Assembly: GCA_963402885.1 (NCBI GenBank)
Contig: OY727098.1
Location: forward strand, 25,086,417 to 25,150,416
Direction: 5' to 3'
DNA: 64,000 nucleotides
From: Antedon bifida
Taxonomy: Eukaryota > Echinodermata > Crinoidea > Comatulida > Antedonidae
Shown here: positions 23,001 through 33,300 of the stretch, in pieces
Layout: every line of letters begins with the position of its first letter
Numbering within the stretch: position 1 is the first letter of the stretch
The notes under the pieces: generated by a model
The model's input: the letters and a program-made list of their open reading frames with translations, nothing else
Databases searched by the model: none
Told to the model about the DNA's origin: nothing
Position numbers and translations under genes: made by a program

Positions 23001-24039
23001 ACTAAGAGCAAGAACCGCCGTATATTGGCCGGGCATAAACAACGACATAAAAACAATGTGCGAGAGATGCACAGTTTGTGAACAATTTCAAAACACTCAA
23101 CCTAAAGAACCACTAATTCCTATGAAAATACCAGAACGCCCATGGCATACTCTCGGAACTGACCTTTTTCATTTTAATTCAGAAGACTATCTAATCATAG
23201 CAGACTATTACAGCAAAATGTTCTTCATACGGAAGATGCCCACAAATGTGACGAGCAGTGCTGTAATTCAAGCAACGAAACAAATTTTCGCAGAACAAGG
23301 GTCACCACACACTATCATCTCCGACAATGGCCCACAATTTGCTTCGGAACAATACAAACTATTCTGCAAAGATTGGAAAATAATTCATACCACCAGCTCA
23401 CCTCACTACCCCAGATCAAACGGTTTTATTGAACGCATGATACAGACAGTAAAATCAACACTTAGAAAATGCAAAATTTCTGGCACCGACCCAGACTTAG
23501 CATTTCTGTGCTTACGTGCAACTCCAATAAACTCACATCTACCAAGTCCAGCAGAAATATTATACAGACGACGCATACAAGCAAACCTACCAGAAGTGAT
23601 AAAATCTAACGACCCTGAAAGCAAACAGATACAAAAACAATTAGTGCAGCGCCAGACAGATCAAAAGTTTCATCACGATAAAAACAAAACAAAATTTCTT
23701 CCAACGCTTTCGAAAGGCCAAAACATCACAATCCAGCATCCACATAAAAAAACATGGACGCCTGGTATCGTAACTAATCAACTACCTCAGCCAAGATCGT
23801 ACATCGTAGAAACTACAAATGGAACATATCGACGAAATCGAAATCAAATACGGAATAGACAAACGCATTCATCTGGACCGGATACGTACGATTTGACCAT
23901 TGATAAACAACCACCATTTATACCACCCTACACTCCACCAATAACAAGAAGTAAAACTCGAAAGACGAGGAAGGATGATAGAAAATCAAATAAATTGAAC
24001 TATAGAATAATAATAATAATTAACAAATATGAACTCTAA
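20005..24039 (+). CDS. gag-pol: Gag-Pol polyprotein of the LTR retrotransposon, 1344 aa
   Basis: A single intact frame encodes all proteins for replication of the element. Order: Gag (about residues 1-190); two zinc knuckles (CKACGQMHRPREC and CHNCGKLNHWAKMC, about 195-228); aspartic protease with DTGAE near 326; reverse transcriptase (about 440-700) with LPFGLNVSQDVFQQRM and IADDVAIFG, where the usual YxDD is IADD as in related elements; RNase H with VDASKVGLG near 768 and TDHKPLEM; integrase with the HHCC zinc motif (LHAGHQG to CERCTVCEQF, about 988-1030) and the D,D35E residues in TDLFHF, DNGPQF and GFIERM (about 1052, 1107, 1143); then a short basic tail. No stop codons or frameshifts are seen, so the element may be autonomous. 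The start codon is the first in-frame ATG after the priming site. Confidence 0.96.
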   Translation: MADKQPHMDWNSANIGDSFRMFKRRTELYFTVKNISQEDRINHLLLMVGEEGLKRFDSWGLTEEDKENINTIWEKFEEQIEPQSNFRVSRMYLQKLKQQPGESIDDYITKLKFHAEKCAFTAAEKETRIIEQMTIGTIFKDLQKELLTKNQEYRLEEAITLARGHEASLMHHKQLDEFDTQHAKISYVSRAKNKCKACGQMHRPRECPAYGSTCHNCGKLNHWAKMCRSSKQNVHPRNDQSTDRHQQKRQKPKSHGKGKLKSRSGIHSMNQYESDSDDDILEQHMEKLTFGSVRMSSINASEKFTKLDIKLPRMENQIAELNIKVDTGAEGNTLPLRIFGNMYPNHINAQGYPKSGILKESNTKLTAYNDAHIPCYGILPIKCKHPTNCIYTEETFYIVDCKGPAILGLPTIQKLELIKFNCSITTKENKSSPIIDTADLKNRYPDRFDGMGDFAKPYHIVTDKNVTPIVHACRKTPIKLAGQINAALDDMEAKGVIKKIDEPTDWVSSITYPIKPDGSVRICLDPKDLNEAIKRSHHKTPTLEELTHKLNGAKYFSKLDAKNGYWSIHLDNASQKLTTFNSPKGRYCFKRLPFGLNVSQDVFQQRMDMILEKCPGTIGIADDVAIFGKTEAEHDANLHNLMEIARESGLMFNSKKCKIKQREITFFGIVYSSEGARPDPKKICVIQQLKVPENKQELQEFLGIANYMGPFIPHLADLTEPLRQLLKKDTQYSWTPAHTNAYQQTKQAICSEIRLSYFDPKKPVILQVDASKVGLGAVLLQPNDKNEEMPVAFASKALTDTEKRYANIERELLAAVFACEKFHTYVYGGKFIIYTDHKPLEMIALKNLNAAPPRLQRMLLRLQGYNCQIIYKPGKEMTLADSLSRIGSSKENEQVDQRYTELDIRVCPVQFSENRLTGLKHHTKCDKTLCELGKIIFEGWPEKQIKLSKGVKEYWSMRDELTVEDGIILKGQQTVIPNEMRTYILDQLHAGHQGITKTRLRARTAVYWPGINNDIKTMCERCTVCEQFQNTQPKEPLIPMKIPERPWHTLGTDLFHFNSEDYLIIADYYSKMFFIRKMPTNVTSSAVIQATKQIFAEQGSPHTIISDNGPQFASEQYKLFCKDWKIIHTTSSPHYPRSNGFIERMIQTVKSTLRKCKISGTDPDLAFLCLRATPINSHLPSPAEILYRRRIQANLPEVIKSNDPESKQIQKQLVQRQTDQKFHHDKNKTKFLPTLSKGQNITIQHPHKKTWTPGIVTNQLPQPRSYIVETTNGTYRRNRNQIRNRQTHSSGPDTYDLTIDKQPPFIPPYTPPITRSKTRKTRKDDRKSNKLNYRIIIIINKYEL

Positions 24040-24288
24040 TACTTATTATTGCTTAACTTTGTCGAATGAACTAAATGAAAAAAACTGCTCGCAGCTCTAT
24101 ATGGACAGCTAAATTTTGTACAATCGAAACTACTGTATACAGTATAACTTTTTATAATCTCAAATGTAATTGCTAATATAGGACAGAAAGCTGTATATAA
24201 CTAATGCTTCAAATAGCCCGAATAACTAACTAAAATTAGCGTATTCCCAAGGCACCATGTAAATTAATGAACAATTACACCTTGTACT

Positions 24289-24300
24289 AAAAAGGAGGGA
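24289..24300 (+). other. Polypurine tract
   Basis: AAAAAGGAGGGA directly abuts the 3' LTR and would prime plus-strand DNA synthesis. Confidence 0.85.
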
Positions 24301-24587
24301 TGTCACATCACCTTCACCTCAGTGAAAGCTAGGGCAAATTGGACCACTGGACAGCAACACTTGTTTATACTTGTTTATAGTAACTCCCATTAGAAATCCC
24401 ATTAGAGCTATAATAAATTCCACAATATACCAACTCAGTGAACAGTTAATAGATTATCATATTCTCTCCAGTCTTCGGACAACCAACATTAAGTTCAATC
24501 CAATAAAGCTTATATATATTCAACAGTATAAGTGTATTACTTGTTTTAATGTAAAACAACCGTCAACGTATATCAGAAGATATTACA
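24301..24587 (+). repeat. 3' LTR
   Basis: 287 bp, apparently identical to the 5' LTR at 19636-19922. Followed by the right TTGCC duplication at 24588-24592. Confidence 0.95.
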
Positions 24588-24592
24588 TTGCC

Positions 24593-26864
24593 AGCACATA
24601 AAAAATGCACAAATTTGTTAAATGAAACCTCTGGCTGGAAATGGTACTCTCGCACGTAAAAATATGATAAATGGCACCTCTGTTGGACGGAAATGACACT
24701 CTAATAATAGCGCGCTCGCAATTGGAAAAACTTTTGCCGCCGGTAAACAAATTTGCGTTCAATATTAACGCCAAGGATTAACGTCAGGGGTTCTCCCGAA
24801 CCATAAAGGCCTGAACAACATCGCTATGAGTGTAATTTGGAATGGACCTGTTTATATTATTCTTTCTATTATTCATGTTCATTGTAAAAGTTCCCACCGC
24901 GAGTACATCAAAGTTCGCAGTTTTTCAGTCAAGTTACAATGCAAAAGGAATTAGCCGTGTGGCTATTGACATGAATAACACCAATTTTTAGTGGTCACTT
25001 GGGGCTACTGTCTCGGGCAACTTACAGGATAAAGTTGCTGTCATTGCTGTTTTAACATTATATACACGCGGACAATGTCCAACAACTTTTATCCGTGTGG
25101 CTTTTCACATGATTAAATCCATTTTTTACCCCTGCTATTTGGTGTCCTCAGGGAAAATTTACAGGATATGACCCGGCAGCAATATTGATTATTGAATCTT
25201 AGCCATATATTCTACATAATCAGCCCATCAAACCTTTTGTGGCTTTTCACATGAATAAATTCTCTGGGCGTCCGATCTAAGTTGGTAGGTTATTAAATCA
25301 ACGTCCTAAAAGGGGATTTCCCACTTGTATACAGTATAAACAACGAACTATGCGTCAAAAGCGTCCATTGCCCCGTCGTCGATTAACGCTACGGACTCGC
25401 CGCACGTCAACATAGGGAAAAAATTGTAGATGTAAAATGTAATCAGTGTTGTAGATTCTACAAAACTGAGAACATTTCACATATAGATCAGTGTATAATA
25501 TGATAAAAAGTTTCAGTATCGGAAACAATTTCGCGACCCATCAATTTTTTTTCGCGACCCATAGGTTGCGGAACGGCGAGTTAAAGTCGAGGTCGTACGG
25601 CAAAACATTGTGTTAAATTTAAACACATTAATAACAATCTCTCTCATAATGAGTTTAGATAACGTTATGTTTGGAACAATAACGATGTGTGTTCCTGATT
25701 AGAAGTTGTTGTTTAATTTATCCGGATGTATTTTTATTGTTGAAATAAATTTAAATGAAAATGAATCATATGAGCTCATTCATGTTCTTTAATCCATGGC
25801 TCATTGAATAATTAGCAGCCTGTATATATGGCCGTAATAGTTGGGCTTAAATGTAACAAGTAATGTGACAATTACTATGTCTTATCTATTCATTGCAATA
25901 ATTCGAACAGAAACAAATAAATATCCATGTTTACTAATAATCCTGCGTTCCGGACCAGTTATTATTTTATTTTTATCTCAAACATACTGAAGTGAATACG
26001 TAAAATGAGTGATTATAACTATACAAATAATTTATATAATATATTCTACAACGCTGTTGGATATTCGTCCACCCCAATTAAAGTTTTTTTAAATAACCTG
26101 AATTGAGTATGGATAAATAAAACATGCATGCCTGCATGCATGACATTGACGCGCATACTTAGTGCGCATGGGACTATTCCATTATTAATATAAGAACATA
26201 ATTCATGTGGACATAACTGTCACCAATATCAAAGAACCGTGCATGAACTATTGTGCAAGAAATTATTTTGCACATTTGGTTCTAAAAAGTATGCATAATA
26301 TAATTTCAAGTATCCAAATTCAATATTGATACGATGAAATTAGCAGGTTAATATAATATGCTTAGTTGGTACTAGAAAAGACTAGCACCTGACTGGACAG
26401 AAATATCGCCGTTCGAAGATTTGAACAGGTTCTGTGAGTATTTCCTAATCTTTCATAGGGCAAATTGTAGTTGTGGCAGGCAGGATCGTCTATATATTAT
26501 TGGTAAATATGTATATATTACTTACTAAACCCTAGAAAACTCCTAGGCCTTTGGACAACATCATAAATATTTGGAATGCTCCAGGGTTTAGTAATCTCAG
26601 TCAGGCAGGTCATTGCAGTAGACCATGTGGATAGCTGACCTAGGCCTAGCCAATATCAATATCTCTTTCTTTACCTAATTACTAATTAAATGTCCTAGAT
26701 TGCTAATTTATTAAACAATAAATATTTTCTATCCCAAAATTTTGCATATTTAGTTAAAAGTGAAACAGAATCTACTTATTGTTATTTCATGCTCACTTTT
26801 GTAAATTTTGATTTTTGTTCATGCAACCTGTTTTTTAAAGCACTGATATACACACATTGGACAA
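24593..26864. other. Intergenic region upstream of DHCR24
   Basis: Mostly AT-rich unique sequence. About 24954-25262 shows three diverged units with TGTGGCTWTTSACATGAWTAA-type cores. Around 26124 there is CATGCATGCCTGCATGCATG, a near-palindrome. GGCCTA words occur near 26545-26645, probably in the DHCR24 5' region. No TATA box or transcription start was assigned. Confidence 0.5.
24954..25262. repeat. Three diverged tandem units, period about 140 bp
   Basis: CCGTGTGGCTATTGACATGA at 24955, CCGTGTGGCTTTTCACATGA at 25091 and TTTTGTGGCTTTTCACATGA at about 25236 share a core spaced roughly 137-145 bp apart. The intervals are only loosely similar. Confidence 0.5.
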
Positions 26865-29800
26865 ATGGTGGAAACCATGCTTCTAGAAATTTTCGGTACA
26901 GTAATTATTCTTGGCGTAATATGGGTGAATGTAAAAGGATTGGAACATGTGCTAATCCACCAACGATGGATCTTTGTCTGCCTCTTCCTCCTACCAATGT
27001 CTGTCATCTTTGATGCTTTTTACTTTGCTCGTAATTGGTTAATCTTCAAAATAAACAGCGCACCTAAAATGCATTTACAGAAGGTTAAGAAAGTTCAAAA
27101 TCAGGTATCGGAGTACGAAAATTTATAATTCATTTTTTTATCATACCAGTACGCCTATTATTTGTATGTCTATTTTCAAATGGCCTATTCAACAGAAAAA
27201 AAAATATTTGATGATTTTACAATAAGATCTACAGAATAGTTAGTTAAAAAATGTTTCCCAAATATTGGCATTATATTTTGCTGGTATTGGTATTATATTG
27301 ATTGGATATCAAATGTATTACTTAACTTAACTTAAAGGTTAAGAAAGTTAAAAATCAGGTATCGGAGTACGAAAATTGATAATTAATTTTTATATCATAC
27401 CAGTACTATTTGTATGTCTATTTTCAAATGGCCTATTCAACAGAAAAACAATCTTTGATGATTTTACAATAATAGATCTACAGAATAGTTATTTTTAATG
27501 TTTCCCAAATTTTGGCATTTATATTTTGCTGGTATTGGTATTATTATATTGATTGGATATCAAATGTATTACTTTACTTTTACTTTGATAGGTTTCTGTA
27601 CATTTGTTTTGCTAAACCTCTCTATTAATAATTCGAAAATCATGCAGTCAGAAAGATAAAATTTATTACAATAAAAATATGTAATTCATTTTGCATTCAA
27701 TACAAACTGTTTTCAGGTAAAAGAATGGAAAGATGGAGGGCGCCAGATTAAAATGTGCACTGCTCGCCCTGGTTGGCAGACGGTCAGTCCTCGTGTTGGA
27801 CGTTACAAAAATACTCACTTTAACATACATATCAACTTAATGGACATATTGGAAGTGGACACAAATAGGCGAGTTGTAACAGTTGAACCACTGGTCACTA
27901 TGGGTCAGATTTCAGCCACTTTAAATCCTCTTGGATGGACGTTGCCAGTGTTGCCAGAGTTGGATGATCTCACTGTTGGTAGGCCTATGGTAATTTTCTC
28001 GTTTTAAAAACCCTGCAGTCTTAATCCATCACGCACGTTTAGGCTAAGTTACCAGCCGTAGGATGCTCCTACATTTTTTTTTAAATATGAAAAAATATGC
28101 AAAAACATAAGTGATCACTATTTGTCACAAATTTAGCACTATGAGTAAAAATTGATTATTATTTTAAAGGAAATGTATTTAAAATTAATTTTATTAAACT
28201 GTATTATGTTATGATTGTTTGTGTACCTGGTATCCTGCCAAACACTTTATCTAGTTTTAAAACAGCAAGTTGTCAGGGAGCATAAAGGACCCTGGACCCT
28301 AGCCCATCTATCCCCCAAATTGTGGAGTCTGTCACCATGCAGTTAAGCATTCCTGCCATTTACTCGCCCACCCAAACATAAAATAATATAAGTTGAAGCA
28401 AAGCTACCACCAGTCATCTCTGCAATTATGGTAAGGAATAATAAAGACGAAACCTAAGCTAATGCTAACAGCCGTGGTGCCCATCTCCATTTCTTTAGTG
28501 TTTGGGCCAGACTCCACTAAGTGTGTATGTTTGTGGGTGGTACGCCACTCCTCCGACACAAACAAGTCTGATTTACCTTCCCAGTACTTTTTACATACCG
28601 GTACCCATTTCTATCACCTGGGTGAGGAGGAATAATGTGGATAATGAATCTTGCTCAAGGACTCAACACTGCAGTGACCGGGCCGGGGCTTGAACCGGTA
28701 ACCTCTTGATTGTCCAATGCTCTAACTACTGCACCACAGTATGGTAAAATACTACAGTATAACTGTACTTTCTCCTGTAGGTGGACTTATAATGGGTGTA
28801 GGTATTGAATCATCATCTCATAAGCATGGGCTATTTCAGCATACCTGCCTGGCGTATGAAATCATCCTTGCAGATGGAAGTGTTGTTAATTGCTCTAAGG
28901 TGAGTCAGTAGCAGATCCAGGGGGTTGCACCTTTGACAGCTAAAATAAAATTATAAACTACTTTTTGATATATTTTGACACACTATTAATATTTTATGTT
29001 AGGGCTCCCCAGAAAAATCTGCCTCTGTGATACCATATAATATGCTAGCCATAATTCCATTTATGGTCAATGCATCTCATATTTGGTAAGTGTATTCCAT
29101 GATCATTTTTATTCATTTCTTTATTATTCATAAAAAAAACAATACATGTACATAGTCTGAGAAGGCAAGAAATGACCACAGTTTCAGCTAAAACTTTGTC
29201 CCTTCAGGCTGGTCACTCCGTAATCATTACATGGTATTAGAACACAATGATTAGAGATTCTCCATCCTGTATCGTGCACTATCAAATATAAAAATGATTC
29301 CTTATCGAGAAATATAAAATGAATGCAAGTGTTTTGTAGCACAATACAGCAAGACCTCAATTTTAAGATATGTTTTACTCAATCTCACAGGATGAGAATT
29401 CAGACCTGTTTTATTCCATTCCATGGTCCCATGGCACGCTGGGCTTTCTTGTGGCTGCAGAAATCCAGATAGTTCCTGCGAAGCGCTACGTAAAGATTGA
29501 GTACCAACCAGCTCATAATCTCAAAGAGATTGTTGACGTGTTTACTAGAGAGACAATGCTAGATGATGGGAATGCTTTTGTAGAGGGCCTGCTTTTCTCG
29601 GAGCAACAAGCAGTTATCATGACAGCTAATATGACAAACAATGTTGAGGACGATGGGAAGGTAACTTATAGAGTTCTGCGTTGTGACGTCACAACGATAG
29701 ATGGCGCTGCATGGTTGCTAGCACAACCAAAAATGAGTTCAATGCTACTATGTTGATAAACTATATAGATCTGTATTTCTATCAAATTATGTATCTTAGC

Positions 29801-32039
29801 TTGATTTTTTTAACTTAAACTGTAGTTGGAGAATAAGTAGATTATTAAAAACAAATATTTAGTGATATTTAGAAATTTTAGTTTGTTTTTCATATTGAAA
29901 ATTATTAAGTTTTAAAATGACTACTTCAATAAGCCTATTCCAAACCATTGGTGACCTTGGAGTCACTCAGACAGGTTGAAAGTTTTCTAGCTACGAACGG
30001 CGCCACCTACCATTGTGACGTCAGCAACGCAGAACTCTATGTAAAATTGTTAAATTAGATAGTAATAAGGTAGAAAATTGTAGGAATATTCAGCTATACA
30101 ACATTTTAAAAACTGTTTTCACCAAGATCAGTGTTAGAATGACTGACACACATCTGAATGTAAATATAACTCTCTTTTGAATGCAATAATATAATAAAGA
30201 TTTAAATCTTACTTATACTTAATTTGCTTTTAGGTGAATGAAATTGGACAATTCTGGAAGCCATGGTTTTTCAAACATGTTGAGAAATATTTGGAGACTG
30301 GCCCAGGTGTAGAGTATATACCATTACGGCATTATTATCACAGACACACTAAGAGTATATTTTGGGAACTTCAGGTAAGATTATAAGGCAAATAAATAAA
30401 CAAATAAGTTTCACGCTCCCTCCTTTTTTTTGGATTTGCATGACTTTTTATTATTTTTTTTTTTTTTTTTAAATAAATAAAATTTAGCATAAGTTTTTTT
30501 TTAAATGGTCGTATTCAGTAAACAAGTGAAAGAGTTATCTTTTTTTTTTTACATGAGTGTGTGAACGTAATAATTAGGCCATTAAAATTCAAGATTGTGT
30601 GTTGATCAATGCTAGCATTATTTTTGCCACCAAAGAAAATATGACGTTCTTATTTATTTACCTAGTTCATACAACCTTTAACAGAGTCAGGTCACCTAAA
30701 TCCATTATGCTACTATTTTATAGGTCAGTTATCCAGAGAATTTCCAACATATTTTTTTATTATTATTTTGCATATTATTATCATATTTTTCTTCTGTAGG
30801 ATATAATACCCTTTGGAAACAACCCAATCTTCCGATACCTATTTGGTTGGATGGTTCCCCCTAAGATATCACTAATGAAACTCACACAATCTGAAACGAT
30901 GAGAGCCCTCTATGAAAAAAAACATGTGATTCAAGATATGTTAGTACCATTGAATGTTATGAAAGAGGCTTTGAAAACATTTGACAAAGAAGTGAATGTA
31001 AGTCATTGCATTCTTGTTTTATCTATATGTAGGTTGTAGAGAGACTAATAGGGGCGTTTTCGTTCGGGGAAGGTGGACGATTAATACGGTTTTTAACAGA
31101 CCGTAACAGCTCATGTTACATGGACGAAATACATGTACTGAAATACATACTGAAATATGTGCAGAAATAATATTCTTATGTGTCTATTCTTAGTTGTATC
31201 CACTATGGATGTGTCCAATGCTTCTACCAAGTCTTCCAGGAATGGTACATCCAGATGGTGTTGAGGATCAGATGTACCTGGATATCGGAGCCTATGGAAC
31301 ACCTCACAGAGAAGGGTTCCACTATAAGGACACCACTCGTAGACTTGAACAATTTGTTCGCAATGTCAAAGGGTAAGAAATGTTGCTAGATTTAACTAAT
31401 TTTGATGAACATAAACTTTGTCTTAGTTCTTTATTGTGGTACCAGTAGTACAACCATTTGTCTTATAAATTTAAAAAAGGGAACCAACCTCGAAAGCCCT
31501 CTCTAATGATTTGATTAGGTGTTTTTAGTTCACCATTTTGAACTTTGCTAACTTAAGACTTAGTCTGGCTAACACAAAACCTTCCCAAACGTACACGCCA
31601 ATCTCGCGTGTATAGTGTCTGCGGAGGCTAACATCGGCGCTTTGTGTTTAAACGCATTTAACAGGATGGAAGACACTTCATACAACCGTCGTGCTCAATG
31701 ATAGATGCGAAAGCTCACTAATAATTCTCTCCATTATCAAACACCTGAACCTAACGCTCTGAATATATATTTGACACACTAAGATATAAACAAATGCATC
31801 GACATTGTTCTGACAAGCAATCACAGCTTAAATGCACTTTAAAACGTATCCGAAAATCTAGCATTCATATGTTTACGTATTACAGGTTTCAAATGCTGTA
31901 TGCAGATACATACATGACAGCTGAGGAGTTCAAGGAGATGTTTGATCACGCTCTTTACGACAAGTTGCGATCGCAGCTGAAATGCAATGAAGCATTTCCA
32001 GATGTCTATAGCAAAGTTTGTAAAGCAGCAAGATTATAA
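26865..32039 (+). CDS. DHCR24: Delta(24)-sterol reductase (DHCR24/seladin-1), complete, 520 aa
   Basis: An FAD-dependent ER-membrane enzyme that reduces the C24-C25 double bond of sterol side chains (desmosterol to cholesterol in vertebrates). Eight exons: 26865-27104, 27717-27978, 28781-28899, 29391-29660, 30234-30374, 30800-30997, 31194-31372 and 31886-32039. All are GT-AG and in phase. The 520-residue length fits human DHCR24 (516). The N-terminus holds a membrane anchor ([20 protein letters not shown]). The FAD-binding region includes [30 protein letters not shown] and VEPLVTMGQ, then [16 protein letters not shown]. The C-terminal half has [20 protein letters not shown] and [20 protein letters not shown], nearly identical to vertebrates, and the protein ends KVCKAARL. 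No disabling change is seen. Intron 1 carries a copy of the exon 1 end. A complete DHCR24 implies the animal can at least saturate dietary or endogenous sterols. Confidence 0.98.
27083..27575 (+). repeat. Tandem duplication of DHCR24 exon 1 end plus donor
   Basis: The block from AGGTTAAGAAAGTTCAAAATC (27083) to about 27325 is repeated from about 27334 to 27575 with small changes. The first copy holds the last exon 1 codons and the donor CAG/GTATCGG. The second carries the same donor within intron 1. Confidence 0.88.
28520..28741 (-). mobile_element. tRNA-derived SINE with RNA polymerase III head
   Basis: On the minus strand the head reads GGTGCAGTAGTTAGAGCATT (box A) and CCGGTTCAAGCCCCGGCCC (box B). 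It is followed by GTCACTGCAGTGTTGAGTCC, TTGAGCAAGATTCATTATCC and CACCTGGGTGATAGAAA. This head-and-body layout is common in tRNA-derived SINEs of marine invertebrates. It lies in DHCR24 intron 2, antisense to the gene. Confidence 0.7.
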
Positions 32040-32555
32040 AATAACATTTGTGATTGAAACATGCTGACACGAAGTATGGTACAGTAGTACTATCTATCGG
32101 TGTATGAAGCTTAAAGTCCATCATCCCTGGAAAACTTGGCCGTTAATCAGTATTAGAATCTGGCCTTCATGGGCTGTAGTTGTCCTGGAAAATTTGCAGG
32201 GTACAGACTGCTACTTTGTGTATAGTGTAGTGACAGATATAAACAAAGGATTTTAGCTTAAAAAATGAAATGTTAACTGGTGAAATTCGGTTTTCATGAA
32301 AGGCTGACTAGATTTAAACATGTTTTTATTCTCTGGCGCCTGTTGCATGCTTCATCCGAGTGCTTACAAACTTCGTAAACACAGCCTATATGACTTTTTG
32401 AATTTAACTTTGTCATCATGGTTGGTTGGTTTGCAGCATGCATAGACTGTTAGGTGCTATAATAATTAATGGTATTATTGTATTACATAGAGTATTTAAT
32501 GATTGACAGCTAATAAAGGAGTGTTACCATCACAATGAAGTTATTGTTTAGCTAT

Positions 32556-32632
32556 CTACCATAGCCATGGAGGAATTTGTTATGATAAAGTTAGTAATAT
32601 TTAATAAACCATTCCTCCATGGTATATAGCGT
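32556..32632. repeat. Inverted repeat with 12-bp perfect core
   Basis: CTACCATAGCCATGGAGGAAT on the left pairs with ATTCCTCCATGGTATATAG on the right across an AT-rich loop. It sits just past the proposed DHCR24 poly(A) signal. Confidence 0.6.
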
Positions 32633-33232
32633 AGCATGTCATGATGTAAAGCCATATTTTTTAAATTTTTATTAACCAAAATATTTATAGATTAGAAAAG
32701 TTTCATTAGAGGATATATAAATGAAAAATAAATATAAATAAAAACCCCTTTTTGTGAGGGGTAGGCCTACAGAGATAACTTTGAACGGTGCTCAACCGTG
32801 TTTTACCGAGTGAATCTCTTTTTTTGGAGATATCTTGTTAGCAGATGACTCTGTGTAATTTATGTGGTTTCAGTTTTCTCGACACCAACAACATTGATAA
32901 TTATTATTTAAAAACCCGATGGTTTGAGAAATAATTTGGGTAACAGTTTTTATTTAAACTGTAGACAACTCACAAAGTATAAGTAAAAGAGACAGTAATG
33001 CATTGTTACGAAATATAACAATTTCTAAGAGTTGGTGTATAACAATCTAGGGTCCAATAGTTCTAAGTAAAACAAGGGTGTGAATTCGTAAAACAACCAC
33101 GGAAGCGTAGTTAAAAACAATTTTCCAACCCTTCCTTCCTGGTTTGCAGAACAGTATAGGTACTGTAAGCAAGAATATTCAATTTCTAATTTTAAGGCTC
33201 CACCCATTGCTCTGAAACGACGAACTCGAGTG

Positions 33233-33239
33233 TATATAA
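33233..33239 (+). promoter_or_regulatory. Putative TATA box of the FG-GAP repeat gene
   Basis: TATATAA lies 62 bp before the ATG at 33301, leaving a short 5' UTR if transcription starts about 30 bp downstream. The position is good; there is no other evidence. Confidence 0.55.
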
Positions 33240-33300
33240 ACTGTTGACAGAATAGAATATATCATTTGTACTTCTGATTCTCTGAAGAAGACACATCTAC

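Larger units (their letters stand above)
19636..24587 (+). mobile_element. Complete Ty3/gypsy (Mag/SURL-like) LTR retrotransposon
   Basis: A 4952-bp element with 287-bp LTRs at both ends, a priming site right after the 5' LTR, one gag-pol frame, a purine tract before the 3' LTR and a TTGCC target duplication. LTRs start TGTCAC and end TTACA. By eye the two LTRs show no difference, so insertion is very recent. No env-like frame is present. Assignment to the Mag lineage rests on the fused gag-pol, the two zinc knuckles and the IADD reverse-transcriptase motif. It is inferred from family knowledge, without a tree. Confidence 0.95.
32040..33300. other. DHCR24 3' UTR and intergenic region
   Basis: AATAAA at 32512-32517 is a plausible DHCR24 poly(A) signal. 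A hairpin lies at about 32556-32632 (CCATGGAGGAAT / ATTCCTCCATGG arms). The right end is the promoter of the next gene. Confidence 0.55.

Noticed and set aside
20322..23624. Several minus-strand open frames within the retrotransposon
   Set aside because: They are antisense to gag-pol and have no domain signal.
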